Source of the DNA: Spirochaetia bacterium
GTDB taxonomy: Bacteria > Spirochaetota > Spirochaetia > Sphaerochaetales > Sphaerochaetaceae
Reading direction: 5' to 3'
Length of the DNA stretch: 64,000 bases
Assembly (NCBI GenBank): GCA_009930325.1
Contig: RZYO01000003.1
Location: forward strand, 1 to 64,000
Under the pieces are notes generated by a model. It had not been told where the DNA came from. It was given only the letters and a program-made list of their open reading frames with translations, and ran no database searches. The position numbers and the translations under genes are program-made. This document shows, piece after piece, positions 16,807 to 26,461 of the stretch. Position 1 is the stretch's first letter. Every line of letters starts with the position of its first letter.

Positions 16807-18522
16807 ATGAATTATTCATGGGACAAATATTTAGACCCCTATAGAGGTAAATATTTTGATAGTTATTGGCCAACATTAACACAAATTTTCACAATGACTG
16901 TGGAAAAATTTCCAGATAGGAAATGTTTCACTAAATTTAATCCAAATAGATTTTCTCTCACTTACAAAGAAGTTCATCAATACTTATTAAACATTAGTTC
17001 TTATCTTAGAGAACATGGTTTAGAAAAAGGTGATAAAGTAGCCATAAATGGTAAAAACAGTATCGAATGGGCAATAGCATATCTATCAGTAAACTTTGCT
17101 GGAGGAATTGTTGTTCCTTTAGATAATCAATTAACTCCAAAAAAAGTAAAACAACTTTCCTTATATAGCGATTGTAAATTCTTTTTTGCTGATAAAAATA
17201 TTTTTGACTCTTTAGATACTCTTGATCCAGATTTTCTTTCTACTTTCTCTTTGTGTATGACACTTCAAGGGAAAAGCGACAAATTTGAATCAATGATGAA
17301 TTGCAAAGCAAAAAAAATACTAGAGCCAGTTAAAGGAAATGAAGATGATGTTGCTGCAATTTTATTTACAAGTGGAACTACAGGAAATGAAAAAGGGGCT
17401 GTATTAACTCAAAAAAATATTGTAAGTGATGTATACCAAGCAAAAGATGAACAATTCCTTCAATTAGATGAAAATGATGTATTATATGCACTTCTTCCGC
17501 TTCATCATAGTTATTGCTGTACTGCTGTTCTATTAGTTTCAATTACCTTTGGTAGTGAATGTGTATTTGGACATGGTATTGTAGTTTCAAGAATGGTAAA
17601 TGATTTAACTCGTGGTGAAGTTACTGTATTTATGGGCATACCTTTATTATATAACAAACTTTTATCAGGTATGATGAAAGAAGTAAAAAAGAAGGGTTTT
17701 GTTACAAATACTGTGGTCCATACATTAATGGCAATTAATGGCTTTTTCAAAAAATATTTCAAATTAAATCCTTTTAGAAATTTCTTTAATAAAAAATTAT
17801 TATCTAAAGTTGGGTTCGCTCACAATAGAATTTTAATTTGTGGTGCAGGACCTTTATCTCCAAAAGTATTTAAACAATATCAACAACTAGGATTGGATTT
17901 TATACAAGGATATGGCTTAACTGAAACTAGCCCTATCTTGGCTTTAAACCCAATTTCTAAATTTAAAATAAAATCTGTAGGTAAAATATTTGAGTTGGTC
18001 GAAGCAAAGATTTTAAACCCTGATGCTTCAGGAGTCGGAGAAATAGCAGTCAAAGGACCAAATATTTGCCAAGGTTATTACAAAGATGAAGAAAATACGG
18101 AAAAATTGTTTGATGAAGATGGTTGGTTAAAAACAGGAGATTTAGGATATTTAGATAAAGAAAATTATCTCTATTTAAAAGGAAGAGCAAAAAACATTAT
18201 TGTTACTGAAGGTGGAAAAAATGTTTATCCTGAAGAAATTGAAGATCTCTTCCAACTACATCCACAAGTTGATCAAATATTAGTTAGAGGATATCAAGAG
18301 AAAAAAGATGTCCCTGCAGAATGTATTGAAGCAGTAATTTATCCAAATCAAGAATATTTCAAAGATAAGGAAGACCAAATAGAAAAAGAAATGCATGAAG
18401 TAATTAATTTGGTTAACAAGGAACTTAGTGGTTATAAAAAAATTGGAAAAGTTACTATAACGAAAGAACCAATGGTTATGACAAGCACAAAAAAAATAAA
18501 AAGAAATTTAGTCTCTAATTAA
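16807..18522 (+). CDS. AMP-forming acyl-CoA synthetase / long-chain fatty acid-CoA ligase
   Basis: Adenylate-forming enzyme predicted to activate a fatty acid to acyl-CoA via acyl-AMP. ANL-family motifs: the P-loop-like A3 ILFTSGTTGNEKGAVLTQ (about residue 193), A5 QGYGLTETSPIL, A7 GWLKTGDLGYLD and A10 near KIKRN. Length 571 aa fits the FadD-like class with N-terminal and C-terminal lid domains. AGAAAGGA precedes the ATG. It is monocistronic or leads toward mtaD, which has its own promoter. The exact acid is unknown. Confidence 0.88.
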   Translation: MNYSWDKYLDPYRGKYFDSYWPTLTQIFTMTVEKFPDRKCFTKFNPNRFSLTYKEVHQYLLNISSYLREHGLEKGDKVAINGKNSIEWAIAYLSVNFAGGIVVPLDNQLTPKKVKQLSLYSDCKFFFADKNIFDSLDTLDPDFLSTFSLCMTLQGKSDKFESMMNCKAKKILEPVKGNEDDVAAILFTSGTTGNEKGAVLTQKNIVSDVYQAKDEQFLQLDENDVLYALLPLHHSYCCTAVLLVSITFGSECVFGHGIVVSRMVNDLTRGEVTVFMGIPLLYNKLLSGMMKEVKKKGFVTNTVVHTLMAINGFFKKYFKLNPFRNFFNKKLLSKVGFAHNRILICGAGPLSPKVFKQYQQLGLDFIQGYGLTETSPILALNPISKFKIKSVGKIFELVEAKILNPDASGVGEIAVKGPNICQGYYKDEENTEKLFDEDGWLKTGDLGYLDKENYLYLKGRAKNIIVTEGGKNVYPEEIEDLFQLHPQVDQILVRGYQEKKDVPAECIEAVIYPNQEYFKDKEDQIEKEMHEVINLVNKELSGYKKIGKVTITKEPMVMTSTKKIKRNLVSN

Positions 18523-18538
18523 TTTTAAATTTATCTTA

Positions 18539-18574
18539 TCGACTTTATAGAAATGAAATGTTATCTTTAAAGAT
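18539..18574 (+). promoter_or_regulatory. mtaD promoter, predicted leaderless
   Basis: -35 TCGACT (18539-18544), 17-nt spacer, extended -10 TGtTATCTT (-10 at 18562-18567), 7 nt before the ATG. No Shine-Dalgarno. Confidence 0.55.
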
Positions 18575-19852
18575 ATGAATACTTTAATAAAAAACGCAAT
18601 AATTCTCGATATGACACAAAGAGATAAGTCATATCGAGGAGATATAAAAATTGAAAATGGTAAAATTAGTGATAATCCAGATTTTATTGCTGAAAAAACA
18701 ATTGATGCAACTAATATGATTTGCATGCCATCATTAATTAATGCTCATACTCACACGTCCATGACTCTTATGAGGAATTACAAAGATACTGCACCCGATT
18801 TAATGTCATGGCTTAGTGAGATTTTCCCTATCGAAGCAAAATTAGAACCTGAAGATATTTATTGGGCTTCTCAAATTGCATTAGGAGAAATGATTAGTTC
18901 AGGTTGTACAGCATTTAATGATATGTATTTCATGATGGATCAAACTTGTGAAGCTGTTCATAATGCAAAAATGAGAGCTAATATTGGTATGACTTTATTT
19001 GGAGATTTAAAGAACAACCAAGAAAGAATTATTCCTAATACAAAAATAGCCGACAAATATTTAAGTAAATCAAATGGATTAATCAAATTCAATGTTGCTC
19101 CACATGCAATATATACAACACCACTTGAAACTTATCTCTTCGCTAGAGATTGGATTCTTGAAAGAGGTGGAGATTTACACACTCATATGAGTGAGACAAT
19201 GACTGAAGTAAATAATTCAATAAAAGAATTTGGAAATACTCCATTAATGTATCTTGAAAAAGCAAAGGCTTTAAAAGATATAAAGGTTATCTTAGCTCAT
19301 GGAGTTTATCTAAGTGATGAAGAAATCGCTTTATGTAGAGATAGAAATATGAGCATTGTCCATAATCCAAGTAGTAATTGTAAATTAGCAAGTGGAATAG
19401 CTCCAATTTCAAAATTCAGGAACTCAAAAGTAAATGTTGCTTTAGGAACTGATGGAGCCTCTTCAAATAATAATTTAAACATGATGGAAGAAATGCACTT
19501 AGCTGCAATGTTAAGTTGTGTAAGCACCCTCAATCCTATTGCCAACACTCCATATGATATTATTGAAATGGCTACAATTAATGGAGCTAAAGCTTTATCT
19601 ATTGATGATAAAGTGGGAACAATTGAAGTTGGAAAAGATGCTGATATTATTTTAATTGATACAAATAAACCACATTTAACTCCATTAAACAATCCTTTCT
19701 CAGCTGTAGTATATAGTGCTCAATCAAGTGATATTGATTGTGTATTCTGTAAAGGAGAGTTATTAATGGAAAATAGAAAGCTTCTTACTTTAGATATTGA
19801 TTTAGCAATGAAAAAGACTAAAGAAAGATGGAATCGATTACAAAACAACTAA
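18575..19852 (+). CDS. mtaD: 5'-methylthioadenosine/S-adenosylhomocysteine deaminase
   Basis: Zinc or iron amidohydrolase predicted to deaminate MTA, SAH or 5'-deoxyadenosine to the inosine derivatives. Key motifs are NAHTHTSMTLMRNYKD (metal HxH plus the MtaD-typical extension), APDLMSWLSE, a downstream HTHMSET, ILAHGVYLS and LGTDGASSNNNLNMMEE with the metal-binding Asp. Length 425 aa is normal. It is followed 15 nt later by mtnA, so the pair forms a methylthioadenosine salvage unit. Confidence 0.9.
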   Translation: MNTLIKNAIILDMTQRDKSYRGDIKIENGKISDNPDFIAEKTIDATNMICMPSLINAHTHTSMTLMRNYKDTAPDLMSWLSEIFPIEAKLEPEDIYWASQIALGEMISSGCTAFNDMYFMMDQTCEAVHNAKMRANIGMTLFGDLKNNQERIIPNTKIADKYLSKSNGLIKFNVAPHAIYTTPLETYLFARDWILERGGDLHTHMSETMTEVNNSIKEFGNTPLMYLEKAKALKDIKVILAHGVYLSDEEIALCRDRNMSIVHNPSSNCKLASGIAPISKFRNSKVNVALGTDGASSNNNLNMMEEMHLAAMLSCVSTLNPIANTPYDIIEMATINGAKALSIDDKVGTIEVGKDADIILIDTNKPHLTPLNNPFSAVVYSAQSSDIDCVFCKGELLMENRKLLTLDIDLAMKKTKERWNRLQNN

Positions 19853-19867
19853 AAGAAGAGAATATAT

Positions 19868-20896
19868 ATGAAAGAACCTTTTAACACTTTAGAATTTAAA
19901 GATGAAGAACTATTATTGATAGATCAAAGATTATTACCAGCAAAATTTGAAATTTTTGTAGCAAAAGATTATAAAGATATTGAATTTTCAATAAGAGATA
20001 TGGTTGTAAGAGGGGCACCTGCTATTGGAGCAACAGCAGCTTATGGTGTTTATTTTGCACTTAAAGAATTTTCTAATAATGAAAATGAATTTTATAAAGC
20101 TTGTGATTTTATAAATAGTTCACGACCAACAGCTATAAATTTAAAATGGGCTATTGATAGAATGATTAAAAAATATCAAGAGAACAAAGACAAAGAAAAT
20201 GTTTTAGATCTTTTAAAAAATGAAGCTATAGATATTCAAAATGAAGATATAATCACAAATAAAAAAATTGGTGATAATGGATTATCTCTTATCCCACAAA
20301 ACGCAACTATCTTAACACATTGCAATGCTGGAGCTTTAGCAACTGCAGGATGGGGAACAGCTTTAGGTGTTATTAAAACGGCTTTTTATAATGATAAAAA
20401 TATCTTTGTCTATGCTGATGAAACAAGACCTCGTCAACAAGGTGCTAGATTAACAGCTTGGGAATTAACACAAGCTAAAATCCCAAGTAAGTTAATTGCT
20501 GATAGTGTTGCCGCCACTCTTATAAGAGATGGGAAAATTGATTTAGTAGTCCTTGGAGCTGATAGAATTGCTACAAATGGAGACGTTTGCAATAAAATCG
20601 GTACTTTTGGACTCTCTGTAATCTGTAAACAATATGGGGTTCCTTTTTACAGTGCCGCTCCAGTTTCAACAATAGATTTTAATATAGAAAGTGGTAGTCA
20701 AATACCTATTGAAGAAAGAGATAAAAATGAAGTTCGTTTTGTTGGTGAAACTCAAGTAGCTCCATTAGAAATGGATGTATATAATCCAGCTTTTGATGTA
20801 ACTCCACATCAAAATGTAACTGCAATAATTACTGAAAAAGGAGTTATTTATCCTCCTTTTAAAGAAAACATTCAAAAATTAAAAGAACAATTATAA
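19868..20896 (+). CDS. mtnA: 5-methylthioribose-1-phosphate isomerase
   Basis: Converts methylthioribose-1-phosphate to methylthioribulose-1-phosphate, and may act on 5-deoxyribose-1-phosphate. Motifs are RGAPAIGATAAYG, LTHCNAGALATAGWGTALG with the catalytic Cys, DETRPRQQGARLTAWEL, and GADRIATNGDVCNKIGT with the catalytic Asp. Length 342 aa is typical. It is cotranscribed with mtaD and closed by a terminator. The later pathway genes (mtnBCD or an aldolase) and the phosphorylase are not in this window. Confidence 0.95.
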   Translation: MKEPFNTLEFKDEELLLIDQRLLPAKFEIFVAKDYKDIEFSIRDMVVRGAPAIGATAAYGVYFALKEFSNNENEFYKACDFINSSRPTAINLKWAIDRMIKKYQENKDKENVLDLLKNEAIDIQNEDIITNKKIGDNGLSLIPQNATILTHCNAGALATAGWGTALGVIKTAFYNDKNIFVYADETRPRQQGARLTAWELTQAKIPSKLIADSVAATLIRDGKIDLVVLGADRIATNGDVCNKIGTFGLSVICKQYGVPFYSAAPVSTIDFNIESGSQIPIEERDKNEVRFVGETQVAPLEMDVYNPAFDVTPHQNVTAIITEKGVIYPPFKENIQKLKEQL

Positions 20897-20919
20897 TAAA
20901 TATATTATATAAAATAAGT

Positions 20920-20956
20920 TCAAGTTCCTTTACTACAAGTAGAGGAACTTTTTTTA
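20920..20956 (+). terminator. terminator of mtaD-mtnA
   Basis: Stem AAGTTCCT / AGGAACTT with an inner TACT/AGTA extension, followed by seven or more T. Confidence 0.88.
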
Positions 20957-21212
20957 TCAAAAATGTTATATATTTTTTTTAAAATATAACAAAATGAATA
21001 TTTTTGCATTTTTAATAAAAAAAAATTAAAAATTTTTGATTTAATATAAGTAAATTGATATTTTTTAATCTTAGCATCAATAAAAAACCTACTATTATTG
21101 ATGTATACCTAAAAAAATAATCAAATAATCTACTTTACCCTCTTTATAATAATAATTATAATATACAAAAAATTGAATATTTATTCGCTAATAATGCAAG
21201 GAGTGATTTATT
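20957..21212 (+). promoter_or_regulatory. gdhA upstream region with promoter and inverted repeat
   Basis: This AT-rich gap of about 255 nt holds a good promoter: -35 TTTACC (21134-21139), 17-nt spacer, -10 TATAAT (21157-21162), giving a leader of about 45 nt. Farther upstream is a perfect 8-bp inverted repeat TGTTATAT / ATATAACA (20963-20970 and 20983-20990), of unknown function. No small ORF or RNA is recognised. Confidence 0.6.
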
Positions 21213-22574
21213 ATGCACAAAGAAACTCAAAAAATCTTGGATTATGTAATCCAAAAAGATCCTGATCAAAAAGAATTCCATCAAGCTGTTACAACATTCT
21301 TAAATTCTATTGATGGTGTAATCGCTGAAGAACCTCAAATGATTTATCACAAGATACTAGATAGATTAATTGAACCTGAAAGAATTATTATGTTTAGAGT
21401 TCCTTGGGTTGATGACAATGGAAAACTTCAAATAAACAGAGGTTTTAGAATTCAACAAAGCAGCGCTTTAGGTCCATACAAAGGTGGATTAAGATTCCAC
21501 CCTTCTGTAAACCTATCAATTTTAAAGTTTTTAGCTTTTGAACAAGTATTTAAAAACTCCTTAACTGGTCTGCCAATGGGTGGAGGTAAAGGTGGTGCTG
21601 ATTTTGACCCTAAAGGGAAAAGTGATACTGAAGTAATGAACTTTTGCCAAAGCTTTATGACAGAATTATCTAAACACATTGGAGCAAACACTGATGTACC
21701 TGCTGGCGATATGGGTGTAGGTGGAAGAGAAATTGGTTATATGTTTGGGCAATACAAAAGACTTCAAAATGAAGTAACAGGTGTATTGACTGGGAAAGGA
21801 TTATCTTTTGGGGGCTCTCTAATACGACCTGAAGCAACTGGTTATGGCTTAATCTATTTAGCCCAAGCTGTACTTGAAGCTGAAAATGATTCATTCAAAA
21901 ATAAAGTATGCCTAGTATCAGGATCTGGAAACGTTTCTCAATACACTATTGAAAAAATAAATCAATTAGGCGGAAAAGTAATTACTATAAGTGATTCTAA
22001 TGGAGTTATCATAGATAACGATGGTATCGACAATGAAAAACTTGAATGGATTAAGGTTTTAAAAAATGTAAGACGTGGTAGAATTAGTGAATATGTTAAA
22101 AAATATTCAAATGCTACATATATCGCAAGAACTGGAAATGAAGAATACAATGAACTTTGGAATGTAAAAGCGGATTTAGCATTCCCTTGTGCCGTTCAAA
22201 ATGAAATAAACCTTAAAGATGCTGAGCATATGATTGCTAATGGTATTAAACTTGTGGGAGAAGGCGCTAATATGCCAACTAATTTAGATGCTCATCGCCT
22301 TTTCCAAGCTAAAGGTGTATTATTCTTACCAGGAAAAGCTGCTAACGCTGGCGGTGTAGCTGTATCTGGCTTAGAAATGAGCCAAAACAGTGGTCGTATC
22401 TCTTGGACCAAAGAAGAAGTAGACAGAAAGTTAGAAGCAATTATGAGAAATATTTACAAAGTAATTAGTGAAGCTGCAGATAATTACAGCACACATAATA
22501 ACTTTACTGACGGAGCAAATATTGCAGGATTCTTAAAAGTATCAGATGCAATGCTAGCTCAAGGATATGTATAA
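21213..22574 (+). CDS. gdhA: NADP-type glutamate dehydrogenase
   Basis: Catalyses reductive amination of 2-oxoglutarate to glutamate, the main ammonium assimilation step when GS-GOGAT is weak. This is the class-I hexameric type of about 450 aa. Motifs are GPYKGGLRFHPSVN, LTGLPMGGGKGGADFDPKG with the catalytic Lys, PAGDMGVGGREIGYM, and the Rossmann fingerprint VSGSGNVSQYTIEK. AAGGAG lies nine bases before the ATG. It is monocistronic, with its own promoter and a strong terminator. Confidence 0.97.
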   Translation: MHKETQKILDYVIQKDPDQKEFHQAVTTFLNSIDGVIAEEPQMIYHKILDRLIEPERIIMFRVPWVDDNGKLQINRGFRIQQSSALGPYKGGLRFHPSVNLSILKFLAFEQVFKNSLTGLPMGGGKGGADFDPKGKSDTEVMNFCQSFMTELSKHIGANTDVPAGDMGVGGREIGYMFGQYKRLQNEVTGVLTGKGLSFGGSLIRPEATGYGLIYLAQAVLEAENDSFKNKVCLVSGSGNVSQYTIEKINQLGGKVITISDSNGVIIDNDGIDNEKLEWIKVLKNVRRGRISEYVKKYSNATYIARTGNEEYNELWNVKADLAFPCAVQNEINLKDAEHMIANGIKLVGEGANMPTNLDAHRLFQAKGVLFLPGKAANAGGVAVSGLEMSQNSGRISWTKEEVDRKLEAIMRNIYKVISEAADNYSTHNNFTDGANIAGFLKVSDAMLAQGYV

Positions 22575-22598
22575 AATCTTATAAATAAAAAACAAAAT

Positions 22599-22640
22599 GA
22601 TACCTTCAAAATAAAATAAATATTTTGAAGGTATTTTTTT
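22599..22640 (+). terminator. terminator of gdhA
   Basis: Long stem ATACCTTCAAAATA / TATTTTGAAGGTAT followed by seven T. Confidence 0.92.
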
Positions 22641-22795
22641 ATTTAAAAACAAACAACTTAAAACGTAAATATTGCATAATATTTACTTACTATATAATAA
22701 ATTAAAGCATATTATTTATTAACATAACTCATATTTGCAAACTATTGACATAAGATACAAAATATATTATTTTAATTATAAACAAGAAGGGAAAT

Positions 22796-23464
22796 ATGAA
22801 AAAACATTATTTATTATTATTAACAATATTATTAATATCAATAAATACTTTGTTTGCAACTACATCAAATAGATCTATTCTATTGAATGTTGATATAGCT
22901 GAAACAGGGCCTGTCTTTAGTATGTATAAAGGAGAAAGTTCTAATTCTGTTATAACAGGCGTATCTCCTACTTCTGAAAACACCTCAAGAGATTTATCAA
23001 CCGATTCACTTTTAATTGACAATCCTGCTAACACGTCTATTTTAAAATATTACTTTTTCGTAGGTTCAAACTTTAATCAAAATAGAAATTTAAATGTTTC
23101 AATATCAAGTGATGGTTTTACAAATCCAAATACAAGCACAACTGTTCCAATTATAACTGAAATAATTGCTCCAACTAATAATGCTTTTACAAAAACAACA
23201 AATACTTTTGTATTATCTAGCTCATCTACTCAAGTTATTTCTGATTACGAAATTGAAAGCGGATATTATTTAGACAAATATACATCAAGTAATAACGCAA
23301 GCATTCCTTCTGCAGATACTTATAATGCTTCAAGAGCAATTCCTTCATCAAATATTTATAGAGAATTATTCTTTATGGAAATGGCAATTGGTTGGAACGG
23401 AGAAAGCAAACTCCCTGCGGGTTCTTATAGTGCTACAATTCAAATAGCATATTCTGTTAACTAA
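22796..23464 (+). CDS. secreted beta-rich protein of unknown function, 222 aa
   Basis: An N-terminal signal peptide (KKHYLLLLTILLISINTLFA, cleavage near residue 22) and no further membrane segment indicate export. The mature part is rich in Ser, Thr and Asn with few charges. It ends in a beta-strand pattern, KLPAGSYSATIQIAYSVN, reminiscent of immunoglobulin-like or fimbrial/spore-coat-U-type secreted subunits. I do not recognise the family. AAGAAGGG precedes the ATG. No chaperone or usher gene is adjacent, so a pilus role is not supported. Confidence 0.8.
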   Translation: MKKHYLLLLTILLISINTLFATTSNRSILLNVDIAETGPVFSMYKGESSNSVITGVSPTSENTSRDLSTDSLLIDNPANTSILKYYFFVGSNFNQNRNLNVSISSDGFTNPNTSTTVPIITEIIAPTNNAFTKTTNTFVLSSSSTQVISDYEIESGYYLDKYTSSNNASIPSADTYNASRAIPSSNIYRELFFMEMAIGWNGESKLPAGSYSATIQIAYSVN

Positions 23465-23604
23465 ATTATTAATTATTTAATCATTTTTATAAAAGGTCTT
23501 GATTTTATTAGGAATTAATGTTAATTAATAATCAATATCAATTAGAAATTATATTTTCAATTTTTCTAAATCTATGATATTATTACTACATAGGAGATAA
23601 AATA

Positions 23605-23988
23605 ATGAAAGAACAAGAATTTTACGTTTGTAAACATTGCGGTAACATTGTAGCTAAAGTTCACGACGGAGGAGTTCCTCTAGTTTGTTGTGGAGAAGAA
23701 ATGATTAAACTCGAACCAAACACTGTTGAAGCAGCTAATGAAAAACATGTACCTGTTGTAACAGTTGATGGCAATGAAGTAACTGTAGAAATTGGTTCTG
23801 TACCTCATCCAATGACAGAAAAACACTTAATTACATGGGTATATATCCAAACAGTTCATGGTGGTCAAAGAAAAAATCTTACTCCTAATGATGAACCAAA
23901 AGTAAAATTTGCTTTAGCTGATGGTGATGAATTAATTGCAACTTTTGCATATTGTAATTTACATGGATTATGGGAAACAAGAGTATAA
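23605..23988 (+). CDS. dfx: desulfoferrodoxin (2Fe superoxide reductase)
   Basis: Reduces superoxide to hydrogen peroxide without making oxygen, as used by anaerobes. The N-terminal desulforedoxin-like FeCys4 site is FYVCKHCGN...LVCCGEE. The catalytic Fe(His)4Cys site is formed by EKHVP, GSVPHPMTEKHLI and the C-terminal CNLHGLW. Length 127 aa is standard. TAGGAGAT precedes the ATG. It is a single gene with a bidirectional terminator. It supports an anaerobic host that meets oxygen. Confidence 0.97.
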   Translation: MKEQEFYVCKHCGNIVAKVHDGGVPLVCCGEEMIKLEPNTVEAANEKHVPVVTVDGNEVTVEIGSVPHPMTEKHLITWVYIQTVHGGQRKNLTPNDEPKVKFALADGDELIATFAYCNLHGLWETRV

Positions 23989-24009
23989 ATATTTGTTTTT
24001 TATAATTTA

Positions 24010-24045
24010 AAGAGGCTGTTTTACAACAGCCTCTTATTTTTTTTA
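24010..24045. terminator. bidirectional terminator, dfx / SSS symporter
   Basis: Stem AGAGGCTGTT / AACAGCCTCT with TTAC loop and a T-rich run on the plus side (TTATTTTTTTT). It sits between convergent genes. Confidence 0.88.
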
Positions 24046-24069
24046 ATACATAATATTTAATAAAGAATT

Positions 24070-25515
24070 TTAATCTTCTTCGTATTTTAAGTCCAAAGAA
24101 AATTCTTTTGGAGGCATTAATAACGAGAAAGTGATAAATAATACAGCACTTAATAATAATGCAGGAATAATATTATTGATACTTGCAATACTTGGTACTA
24201 CACCCTTATCTAGTAAGTAATAGAATAAACTACCACCTAAAATAGATGCAATACTACCTGCACTTGAACTCTTTTTCCAATAATGTCCCATTACATATGG
24301 GAAGAAAGTCCCTGCAGCTCTTAATGTAAAGCTAAATGCTAATAATGAAATAATATTATCTGCCCATCTTGCAACAAAATATGCAAATACACCAATTAAT
24401 ACCATACAAATCTTTGTTACTAATAATACTTCTTTTGAGCTAGCATCTTTTTTCAAGAATACTTTATAAATATCATTACTAAACATTGAACCAGCACCTA
24501 AAAGGTCAGAGTCAGCAGATGACATTGTAGCACTAATAATTCCAGCAAATAAAAAGCCACAAATAATTGCAGGCATTGCAACATTTGCTAATGCAGGTAA
24601 TGCATATCTGCTATTATTTTGTAATGCATCAACAACTGAAGGATCTAAAATTCCTTGATTTTGCATTGATAACATTGAAATACCTAAAAGGACTGGTACA
24701 AAAGCAAATATAAAGTTAATAATTGCAGCAGCAATAGAACCTTGTACAGCAGCTTTTCCATCTCTAGCAGCATAATATCTACTTACAGCTTCTTGTCCTA
24801 CAGAGAAAGAGGCTAAATACATAATTACATAACCAATAATTTGACCTGGACCACCTATCCCCTTTGTAAAACTAAATGTTTCAGCAGGAACTGTTGATTT
24901 AATAGTTGACCAACCACCAGCTAATCTAAATGCAAAAGGAATAGCTAAAAGCATACCAATAACAATCAAAAATACCTGGATAAAATCAGTTAGTGTTACA
25001 GACCACAAACCACCTAATACAGCATAAATTGTAATTACAATTGCAACAATTGTAATGGCAGTACCATATTTTATACCAAGCATAATTTCTAAAATTGAAG
25101 CACTGGCTTTAAATTGAGCAGCAGTTAATCCTATTAATGCTAATATCATAACTACAGCACTAAATCCACCTGAAAACTTATCATATCGACGTCTAAAATA
25201 TTCAGGAACAGTCTTTACTTCTGTTTTTCTAAATTTTGGAGCTAATGGAATCAAAATTAAAAAAGCTATACCCATTGCAATAATATACCAAGCAGAAGAT
25301 AAACCCCATTTGCCATAACTATTTGCAACAACTCCTAATGAACTTCCTCCACCAATTTCAGTAGCTGCTAAAGTTCCCGCCATCAATAAAGGCCCTAAAC
25401 GTCTTCCAGCAACCATAAAATCTGTATTTGATTTTACTTTTGTACTAGAATAATAACCAATTGCTAACATTGCTATCATATATACAACAACAATTACAGT
25501 AACAAGTACATTCAT
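24070..25515 (-). CDS. sodium/solute symporter (SSS family)
   Basis: Inner-membrane secondary transporter with about 12-13 hydrophobic segments. The start at the ATG at 25515 follows GGGAGA and places the first TM helix (VLVTVIVVVYMIAMLAIGYY) at the N-terminus; a longer open frame upstream is rejected. SSS features include MVAGRRLGPLLMAGTLAATEIGGGSS (TM1-2 region), ARDGKAAV and the conserved SAxMSSADSDLL motif (SATMSSADSDLLGAGSMFSNDIYK). The substrate (amino acid, pantothenate, sugar and so on) cannot be assigned. It is monocistronic. Confidence 0.9.
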   Translation of the reverse strand: MNVLVTVIVVVYMIAMLAIGYYSSTKVKSNTDFMVAGRRLGPLLMAGTLAATEIGGGSSLGVVANSYGKWGLSSAWYIIAMGIAFLILIPLAPKFRKTEVKTVPEYFRRRYDKFSGGFSAVVMILALIGLTAAQFKASASILEIMLGIKYGTAITIVAIVITIYAVLGGLWSVTLTDFIQVFLIVIGMLLAIPFAFRLAGGWSTIKSTVPAETFSFTKGIGGPGQIIGYVIMYLASFSVGQEAVSRYYAARDGKAAVQGSIAAAIINFIFAFVPVLLGISMLSMQNQGILDPSVVDALQNNSRYALPALANVAMPAIICGFLFAGIISATMSSADSDLLGAGSMFSNDIYKVFLKKDASSKEVLLVTKICMVLIGVFAYFVARWADNIISLLAFSFTLRAAGTFFPYVMGHYWKKSSSAGSIASILGGSLFYYLLDKGVVPSIASINNIIPALLLSAVLFITFSLLMPPKEFSLDLKYEED

Positions 25516-25756
25516 ACAAAAAATCTCCCATATTTTTAGTTTTTTTAAAAAAATCATATATGAATTAATATATGTCAACAAAAAAAAACACAAAAAATAC
25601 AGAAAATAAGTAATTTTTTTAATAAGAATTATAAAGTGTTATATTGAAATAAATTAGCTCAGACATAAAAAAAATTATGTAAAAATATTTTTTTTAAGCC
25701 AAAAATTGTTATAATAGGCAATATATCTTATTTTTTTGAGATTTATGGCAAAAAAT

Positions 25757-26461
25757 TTATTTTTTTAAAATAGCTCTTAATATTTGATTTTCATACAAAC
25801 CAATTTTCTCATCGCTCAAAGGCTTTTCATTTTTTAAATTAATACCTAATTTAGGTTTTTGAGGGTTTCCTAAACAAATTAAGCTATCTCCCATATTTAA
25901 AGCATCTCTTAAATCATGAGTAACAAATAATGTTGTTCTAGGATCATTGTTCCACATTTCTTTAAACAATTCTAATACATCATATTTTAAACTAATATCT
26001 AAACCTTGCATTGGTTCATCCATTAATATTAAATGAGAAGGATATGCAAAAGCTCTAGCAATTGCAACTCTTTGCCTCATACCTCCAGAAAGTTCTCTAG
26101 GATATTTTTGTCTATCATCAATAAGACCTACTCTTTCAAGATAATATAAAACTCTTTCTTTTCTCTCTTTTTTATCAGAAATAGAATTTTTTAATATTAT
26201 ATCAAGATTACTAAAAGTAGTTTGACTTCTCAATAAACGAGTCTCTTGAAATAAATAACTAACACTACCCTCTTCGTTTTCACTCTTTATTATTTCGCCA
26301 CTCTTGGGTTTCAATAAATTAGAAACTAATTTAAGAAGAGTTGTTTTACCACAACCAGAAGAGCCAACTATTGAGCATATCGAATTTTCACTAATATTTA
26401 AATTAAAATTATCAAAAATGATAGTGTCTTTATAACTAAAGGATAAATCAATTATTTTCAT
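25757..26461 (-). CDS. ABC transporter ATPase, NitT/TauT type
   Basis: Energises import with the adjacent permease and binding protein. Walker A is GSSGCGKTTLLKL (residues 33-45), the Q-loop is YLFQETR, the signature is LSGGMRQRVAIARAFA, Walker B is LILMDEPMQGLD, and the switch His is in FVTHDLRDAL. 234 aa is short but complete. It overlaps the permease gene by four bases (ATGA), so translation is coupled. Confidence 0.92.
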   Translation of the reverse strand: MKIIDLSFSYKDTIIFDNFNLNISENSICSIVGSSGCGKTTLLKLVSNLLKPKSGEIIKSENEEGSVSYLFQETRLLRSQTTFSNLDIILKNSISDKKERKERVLYYLERVGLIDDRQKYPRELSGGMRQRVAIARAFAYPSHLILMDEPMQGLDISLKYDVLELFKEMWNNDPRTTLFVTHDLRDALNMGDSLICLGNPQKPKLGINLKNEKPLSDEKIGLYENQILRAILKK

